Assembly (NCBI RefSeq): GCF_018260405.1
Contig: NZ_JAGLBG010000029.1
Coordinates: 1 to 29,262, forward strand
DNA: 29,262 nt
Direction of reading: 5' to 3'
Origin: Deinococcus sp.
GTDB lineage: Bacteria; Deinococcota; Deinococci; Deinococcales; Deinococcaceae
In this document: piece after piece, positions 25,148 through 29,262 of the stretch
Position numbering within the stretch: the first letter of the stretch is position 1
How the letters are laid out: each line of letters begins with the position of its first letter
The notes under the pieces: model-generated
Database searches by the model: none
The model's input: only the letters and a program-made list of their open reading frames with translations
What the model was told of the DNA's origin: nothing
Program-made: the position numbers and the translations under genes

Positions 25148-25654
25148 ATGCACAAAAAAGCCGTTCTAACTCCGGTTCTGCTGGCCTTGGTGCTCGCCCC
25201 CTCTGCCTCGGCTGCCCGGCCCTTTTTAGACGCTGAATCGGGGTTGAGCTTTCAGCCGCCTGCCGGATGGACCGAAGTGAAGGCAACGGGGGCCAGTGCT
25301 GCCTTCAAGACCCCGAAGCCGGTTGAGGGATCCTGGCCCAGTCTGAACCTGATAGTCACCACTTCAGCGACCCCCATCACAGAGCAGGTCGTGCGGGAAG
25401 GGCTGGCAGAGGTTCGCCGGAGTGTGCCGAATATCCAGAACTATTCCGAGAAAAGAGTGCGGATGGCCGGGGCCGACGCCTACCTGCTGGCCTATGACGG
25501 CACGGGCCAGGGGCGCACACTTCACTCGGATCAACTTATAATCGTGAAAGGCAACCGCGTATACACGCTAACGGGCATGGCTCGCAGCAGCCTCAGCGCA
25601 CGCTACAGCCCGCTTTTTCAGCAAGTCTTTCAAAGCGTGAAGTTTACCCGCTGA
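25148..25654 (+). CDS. Secreted protein of unknown function
   Basis: The 168-residue protein opens with a signal peptide (MHKKAVLTPVLLALVLAPSASA, cleavage likely after ASA). The mature part starts near FLDAESGLSFQPPAGW, then alternates strands and helices with NLIVTTSATPITEQVVREGLAEVRRS and ends YSPLFQQVFQSVKF. This layout is like PsbP/DUF1795-type secreted domains (an initial FSxxxPxGW and a final QSFKF-like strand). It lacks a lipobox cysteine, so it is probably periplasmic. The gene is leaderless and lies between comB and nspC. Confidence 0.7.
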   Translation: MHKKAVLTPVLLALVLAPSASAARPFLDAESGLSFQPPAGWTEVKATGASAAFKTPKPVEGSWPSLNLIVTTSATPITEQVVREGLAEVRRSVPNIQNYSEKRVRMAGADAYLLAYDGTGQGRTLHSDQLIIVKGNRVYTLTGMARSSLSARYSPLFQQVFQSVKFTR

Positions 25655-25673
25655 TAGATTTTTTTCTGTCCGC

Positions 25674-25679
25674 TACCCT
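25674..25679 (+). promoter_or_regulatory. -10 box (TACCCT) of nspC
   Basis: TACCCT is seven bases before ATG 25687. A T-run (25659-25665) precedes it and may mark the end of the upstream transcript. Confidence 0.55.
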
Positions 25680-25686
25680 GTAAGTC

Positions 25687-26913
25687 ATGACTGTTCACCC
25701 TGCCGACCTGAACCTGCCGCCCGTGACCGACCCCGCCCGCGTGGACTGGGCCAGCATTCCCAGCCCCGCCTTCGTGCTAGACGAAACCCGCCTGCGCCGC
25801 AACCTGACCCTGATCGACTACGTGCAAAAGCAGTCTGGGGCGCAGATTATCGTGGCGTTCAAGGGCTTTTCGATGTGGTCGGCCTTCCCGATTCTGCGCG
25901 AGTACGGCGTTAGTGGGGCCACCGCCAGCAGCCTGAACGAAGCGATTTTGGCCAAGGAGGAGATGCAGGGCGAGGTGCATGTGTACGCCCCGGCCTACTC
26001 CGACGAGGACTTCCCGAAGATTCTGGAACTTGCCGACCATCTGGTGTTCAACAGCTTTTCGCAGTGGGAGCGCTTTAGGCCGCAGGTGCAGGCCGCCCGC
26101 GCCGCCGGAAAAGAGGTTCTCATCGGCATCCGCGTCAACCCCGAATACGCTGAGGTCGAAACCGACCTGTACAACCCCGCCGGGCCGTTCTCGCGCCTGG
26201 GGGTAACGCGCCGCGAGTTCCGTGAGGACCTGCTAGACGGCGTGGACGGGCTGCACTTTCATACCCTGTGCGAAAAGGACTCCGATACGCTGGAGCGCAC
26301 GCTGGAAGTCGTCGAGCGCAACTTTGGCGAGTTCCTGCCGCGCATGAACTGGGTCAACTTCGGCGGCGGCCACCTGATGACCCGCGAGGGCTACGACCTG
26401 CCACGCCTGATCCGGGTGGTGCGCGAGTTCCGCGAAAAGCACGGCGTCCACGTGATTTTGGAACCCGGCAGCGCCTTCGGCTGGCAGACCGGCTGGCTGG
26501 TCAGCAGCGTGCTGGACGTGGTACACAACGTCAAAGACGCCGCGCTGCTGGACGTTTCGGTCTCGGCCCACATGCCCGACGTGCTGGAAATGCCGTATCG
26601 CCCGCGCATTTTGGGCGCAGGCGACCCCCCCACTGACGAGCACCGCGAGGCGCAGGACGCCCCCGCCGGACACCCTTACCTCATCGGCGGCACGACCTGT
26701 CTGGCGGGCGACGTGGTGGGCGAGTATGTGTTCGCAGAGCCGCTGAAGATCGGCGACCGCGTGATCTTCGACGACATGATTCACTACACCATGGTCAAGA
26801 CGACCTTTTTCAACGGCGTCAAGCACCCCGACATCGGCATCCTGAAGGCGGACGGGGCGTACCAGCGCGTCAAGACCTTCGGCTACGAGGAGTTCAAGGC
26901 CAAGCTGAGCTGA
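25687..26913 (+). CDS. nspC: Carboxynorspermidine/carboxyspermidine decarboxylase
   Basis: NspC is a PLP enzyme of the alanine-racemase fold that decarboxylates carboxyspermidine or carboxynorspermidine in the alternative polyamine pathway. The 408-residue protein has SPAFVLDETRLRRN (26-39) and IVAFKGFSMWS with the PLP lysine (about 59). Further motifs are ATASSLNEAILAKEE, GLHFHTLCEKD, NFGGGHLMT, EPGSAFGWQTGW and GGTTCLAGDVVGEY, the last with the Cys-Asp site of the partner subunit. The partner carboxynorspermidine synthase is not adjacent. The start is leaderless. A hairpin repeat follows the stop. Confidence 0.94.
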   Translation: MTVHPADLNLPPVTDPARVDWASIPSPAFVLDETRLRRNLTLIDYVQKQSGAQIIVAFKGFSMWSAFPILREYGVSGATASSLNEAILAKEEMQGEVHVYAPAYSDEDFPKILELADHLVFNSFSQWERFRPQVQAARAAGKEVLIGIRVNPEYAEVETDLYNPAGPFSRLGVTRREFREDLLDGVDGLHFHTLCEKDSDTLERTLEVVERNFGEFLPRMNWVNFGGGHLMTREGYDLPRLIRVVREFREKHGVHVILEPGSAFGWQTGWLVSSVLDVVHNVKDAALLDVSVSAHMPDVLEMPYRPRILGAGDPPTDEHREAQDAPAGHPYLIGGTTCLAGDVVGEYVFAEPLKIGDRVIFDDMIHYTMVKTTFFNGVKHPDIGILKADGAYQRVKTFGYEEFKAKLS

Positions 26914-26952
26914 GCGCGAGGAACTGAAAATCAACCGTACTGTTTTACTTTT

Positions 26953-26986
26953 CGGGTTGAATGGTTTTTGCAACTCATTCAACCCG
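26953..26986. repeat. Hairpin repeat at the 3' end of nspC
   Basis: CGGGTTGAAT (26953-26962) and ATTCAACCCG (26977-26986) are perfectly complementary around a loop with GGTTTTTGCA. The loop is the same as in the copies at 4995-5053 and 7186-7232. It lies about 40 bases after the nspC stop. Confidence 0.7.
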
Positions 26987-27004
26987 GCTTTGTAGGAGCC
27001 GAAC

Positions 27005-27058
27005 AACGCATCCCCCTGCACTAACGGTTACCTTCGGTGTACGTAGATTGGATGCGTT
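27005..27058. repeat. 9-bp inverted repeat between convergent genes
   Basis: AACGCATCC (27005-27013) and GGATGCGTT (27050-27058) pair exactly around 36 bases that hold a smaller, imperfect hairpin. It lies just downstream of the secreted protein gene ending at 27078. It may be a transcript end structure. Confidence 0.5.
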
Positions 27059-27077
27059 TCCAGACTTTACGGGCCGC

Positions 27078-27536
27078 TTAGGGCAGTTTTCTGGTCAGCT
27101 GGTCATAGGCGTAGTTGGCAGCGTTGGCCCCCTGCTGCCAGAGGGTCAGCACGCTGAAATTGTCGCCCACAACCACACGGTTGCTGTCGGGGAACTGCAA
27201 TTCCATGCGCACGTTCATCTTGGCCCAGGGCGCAAGCGCGGCGGGAGTGGTCAGCACCGGGGTTACCTTGATGGTATTGGGGGCATTGACATCGGTAGCG
27301 ATCACGGCGTTCGGGTAGCGGCGCTTGATGGCCCCAGCCGAGTCGCGCCGCAGCGCCGCAACGATGCCGTCGAGTTGCTGCTTGCTGACGATGTTGGGGT
27401 TGCCTTCGACCTTGGGGTCGAGAACGGCGTAGGTCGCGCCTGAGAGTGAGGCGGTGTTCCAGAAAGCAGGCGGGTTCTGAGCGGAGGCAGCGCCCAGCAC
27501 AAGGGCACTCAGAGCGAAAAGGGTCTTGGTCTTCAT
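27078..27536 (-). CDS. Secreted protein of unknown function
   Basis: The 152-residue protein has a signal peptide (MKTKTLFALSALVLGAASA, then QNPP). The mature part shows a YAVLDPKVEGN strand-turn, a helix with KQQLDGIVAALRRDSAGAIKRRYP and a strand-rich part (NVRMELQFPDSNRVVVGDNFSVLTLW). It ends with a helix, NAANYAYDQLTRKLP. The pattern resembles small periplasmic proteins of Deinococcus; no family is recognised. ATG 27536 is preferred because the signal peptide starts there, and a poor box, TGAACT, lies seven bases upstream. It converges on nspC. Confidence 0.7.
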   Translation of the reverse strand: MKTKTLFALSALVLGAASAQNPPAFWNTASLSGATYAVLDPKVEGNPNIVSKQQLDGIVAALRRDSAGAIKRRYPNAVIATDVNAPNTIKVTPVLTTPAALAPWAKMNVRMELQFPDSNRVVVGDNFSVLTLWQQGANAANYAYDQLTRKLP

Positions 27537-27736
27537 GTCTGACAGTTCAGCACACGCTTCCTGACGTCCCATGAGGAGAGCTTGAGGCTGGGGCGCTTTT
27601 TGCCATCAGGTCATCAGGGAAGTCCCACAAACATAGGCGTGTGGTTGGCCCAGGCGCAAACCAGTGGGCCGCCTGCGCCGCCGGATAGCTCGGGCGAGCA
27701 GCGTACACCTCCGCACGACCCAGCAAACGGTCGGCG

Positions 27737-28069
27737 TCAGTCGTGCCGGACTGCCTGACCGTCCAGGCGCAACTCGGGGACAGCCGAGGCCACCAAAGTT
27801 TGGGCCGGGGCCTGCTCTCCCGGAGTCTGGGCCACGCGCCGGGCCACCGCCCGGTTTGCGGCGGGCCGCCACGCGCTGGACACGAAGTACACCGCCCCGC
27901 CCAGCGCCCCGGCAACCAGCAAAAACCACAGCAGGCGCAGCAGCACCCCGGCAAGGCCTACGGCGAAGACGCCTATGCCCAGCAGCACCTGACCCGCCAG
28001 CCACAGCACCCCGAGCGCGACCAGGGCCAGCAGAGCGACCCCGACCACGGCAAGAAAAAGCCTTGTCAT
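27737..28069 (-). CDS. Small membrane protein of unknown function
   Basis: The 110-residue protein has a strongly hydrophobic N-terminal half (about 1-65) with two or three membrane helices (LFLAVVGVALLALVALGVLWLAG, IGVFAVGLAGVLL, LLWFLLVAGALGGAVYFV). A soluble, Ala/Arg-rich C-terminal tail ends in DGQAVRHD. ATG 28069 is preferred over an earlier TTG because CATAAT ends six bases before it. No family is recognised. It lies downstream of icd on the same strand, past the icd terminator. Confidence 0.6.
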   Translation of the reverse strand: MTRLFLAVVGVALLALVALGVLWLAGQVLLGIGVFAVGLAGVLLRLLWFLLVAGALGGAVYFVSSAWRPAANRAVARRVAQTPGEQAPAQTLVASAVPELRLDGQAVRHD

Positions 28070-28095
28070 AGGCCAATTATGCCGCAAGCGCCAGC

Positions 28096-28123
28096 AAAAA
28101 AGAGCCGGAGCCTAAGCCCCGAC
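28096..28123 (-). terminator. Intrinsic terminator of icd
   Basis: On the minus strand GTCGGGGC, a TTAG loop and GCTCCGGC form an 8-bp stem with two G-T pairs, followed by a T-rich run (TCTTTTTT). It lies about 24 bases after the icd stop. Confidence 0.75.
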
Positions 28124-28146
28124 CCTCCTTTTGTGCCAGACGGAAA

Positions 28147-29262
28147 TTACATCAGTTCGATGATCTTGTCGGCAAACTCGCTGGTCTTGACTTCCTTCGC
28201 GCCTTCCATGTTGCGGGCGAAATCGTAGGTCACGACCTTGGCCTGAATGGTGGCGTCCAGACCCTTAAGGATCATGTCGGCGGCTTCACTCCAGCCCATG
28301 TAGCGCAGCATCATTTCGCCGCTCAGGATGACCGAGCTGGGGTTGATGACGTTCTTGCCCGCGTACTTGGGTGCCGTGCCGTGGGTGGCCTCGAAAATGG
28401 CATGGCCGGTCACGTAGTTGATGTTCGCGCCGGGCGCGATGCCGATCCCGCCGACCTGCGCGGCGAGGGCGTCGCTGATGTAGTCGCCGTTGAGGTTCAG
28501 GGTGGCGATCACGTCGTACTCGGTGGGGCGTAGCAGAATCTGCTGGAGGAAGTTGTCGGCAATGACGTCCTTGATGACAATGCCGCCGGGCAGTTTGCAC
28601 CAGGGGCCGCCGTCAATTTCAACTGCGCCGAATTCGCGCTTGGCGAGTTCGTAACCCCAGTCGCGGAAGCCGCCCTCGGTGAATTTCATGATGTTGCCCT
28701 TGTGAACCAGCGCCACGCTCCTGCGCCCGTTTTCGATGGCGTACTGGATGGCGGCCCGCACGAGGCGCTCGGTGCCTTCCCTGGACACGGGCTTGACGCC
28801 GAAGCTGCTGGAGTCGGGAAAACGAATCTTGGTCACGCCCATTTCGCGGGTCAGGAAACCGCGCACCTTGTCGGCTTCAGGGGTTCCGGCCTTCCACTCG
28901 ATTCCGGCATAGATGTCCTCGGTGTTCTCACGGAAGATAATCATGTCCACGTCTTCAGGGCGCTTGACGGGGCTGGGCACGCCCTTGAAGTACTGCACCG
29001 GGCGCACGCAGGCGTACAGGTCGAGTTCCTGACGCAGCGCCACGTTAATGCTGCGGATACCGGTGCCGACCGGGGTGGTCAGCGGCCCCTTGATGCCGAA
29101 CAGGTACTCGCGGAAGGCGTCCAGGGTTTCTTCGGGCAGCCACTCGTTGGCGCCGTAGACTTCGAGCGACTTCTCGCCCGCGTAGACTTCCATCCACTCG
29201 ATCTTGCGCTTGTCGCCGTAAGCCTTCTCGACGGCGGCGTCCAGCACGCGCACGCTGGCCTT
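28147..29262 (-). CDS. icd: Isocitrate dehydrogenase, NADP-type (5' end outside the window)
   Basis: Icd oxidises isocitrate to 2-oxoglutarate in the TCA cycle. The visible 371 codons run to the right edge without a start. The substrate loop GTGIRSINVALRQELDLYACVRPV carries the phosphorylatable Ser of the E. coli enzyme. Also seen are PSPVKRPEDVDMIIFRENTEDIYAGIEWK, VHKGNIMKFTEGGFRDWGYELA, the metal site in DVIADNFLQQ, and HGTAPKYAGKN near the cofactor pocket. The sequence is close to the E. coli NADP enzyme. A terminator follows. About 50 N-terminal residues should lie beyond the window. Confidence 0.95.
   Translation of the reverse strand, partial: KASVRVLDAAVEKAYGDKRKIEWMEVYAGEKSLEVYGANEWLPEETLDAFREYLFGIKGPLTTPVGTGIRSINVALRQELDLYACVRPVQYFKGVPSPVKRPEDVDMIIFRENTEDIYAGIEWKAGTPEADKVRGFLTREMGVTKIRFPDSSSFGVKPVSREGTERLVRAAIQYAIENGRRSVALVHKGNIMKFTEGGFRDWGYELAKREFGAVEIDGGPWCKLPGGIVIKDVIADNFLQQILLRPTEYDVIATLNLNGDYISDALAAQVGGIGIAPGANINYVTGHAIFEATHGTAPKYAGKNVINPSSVILSGEMMLRYMGWSEAADMILKGLDATIQAKVVTYDFARNMEGAKEVKTSEFADKIIELM

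Overview
The window looks like a chromosomal segment of a Deinococcus species. The GC content is high and the genes are typical of the phylum: a LysW-type aminoadipate kinase, a rimP-nusA-ylxR-infB operon, a MinC and a carboxynorspermidine decarboxylase. Many coding regions start 5-8 nt after a TANNNT -10 box, as in the leaderless transcripts known from Deinococcus. The spaces between genes carry many short non-coding repeats. The genus is inferred from protein character and was not confirmed by a search.

Layout. 1-303 holds a broken HNH-nuclease N-terminus on the minus strand. It may have been cut by an insertion-sequence end, and a 19-bp palindrome lies over its control region. 304-6392 carries a luciferase-like flavin oxidoreductase, a candidate small RNA, two alpha/beta hydrolases (one without its nucleophile), lysZ with a small coupled gene, and argG. 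6393-7239 is a repeat-rich gap. 7240-11282 is the nusA operon, read right to left, behind a leader that can form an intrinsic terminator. 11283-11891 is a second repeat gap. 11892-17969 holds minC, an acyl-CoA dehydrogenase, small unknown genes, a monoacylglycerol-lipase-like hydrolase, osmC, another hydrolase without its serine, and a His/Gly/Gln-rich secreted protein. 18226-21118 is lutABC (lactate oxidation) and 21317-23467 is methylmalonyl-CoA mutase. 23724-29262 holds rpe-comB, a secreted unknown, nspC, two small unknowns and the 3' part of icd.

Working together. lutABC feeds lactate carbon to pyruvate. The mutase feeds propionate-type carbon to succinyl-CoA, and icd acts in the TCA cycle. 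lysZ and argG act in lysine and arginine synthesis. rimP, nusA, ylxR and infB couple transcription elongation, ribosome assembly and translation initiation.

No phage, CRISPR array, tRNA or rRNA was seen. The most unusual items are: the two hydrolases with Gly in place of the catalytic Ser; the promoter-to-terminator unit after the RBBP9-like gene; the repeat families, one of which forms hairpins often placed at gene 3' ends; the palindrome beside the broken HNH gene; and the terminator hairpin in the rimP leader.
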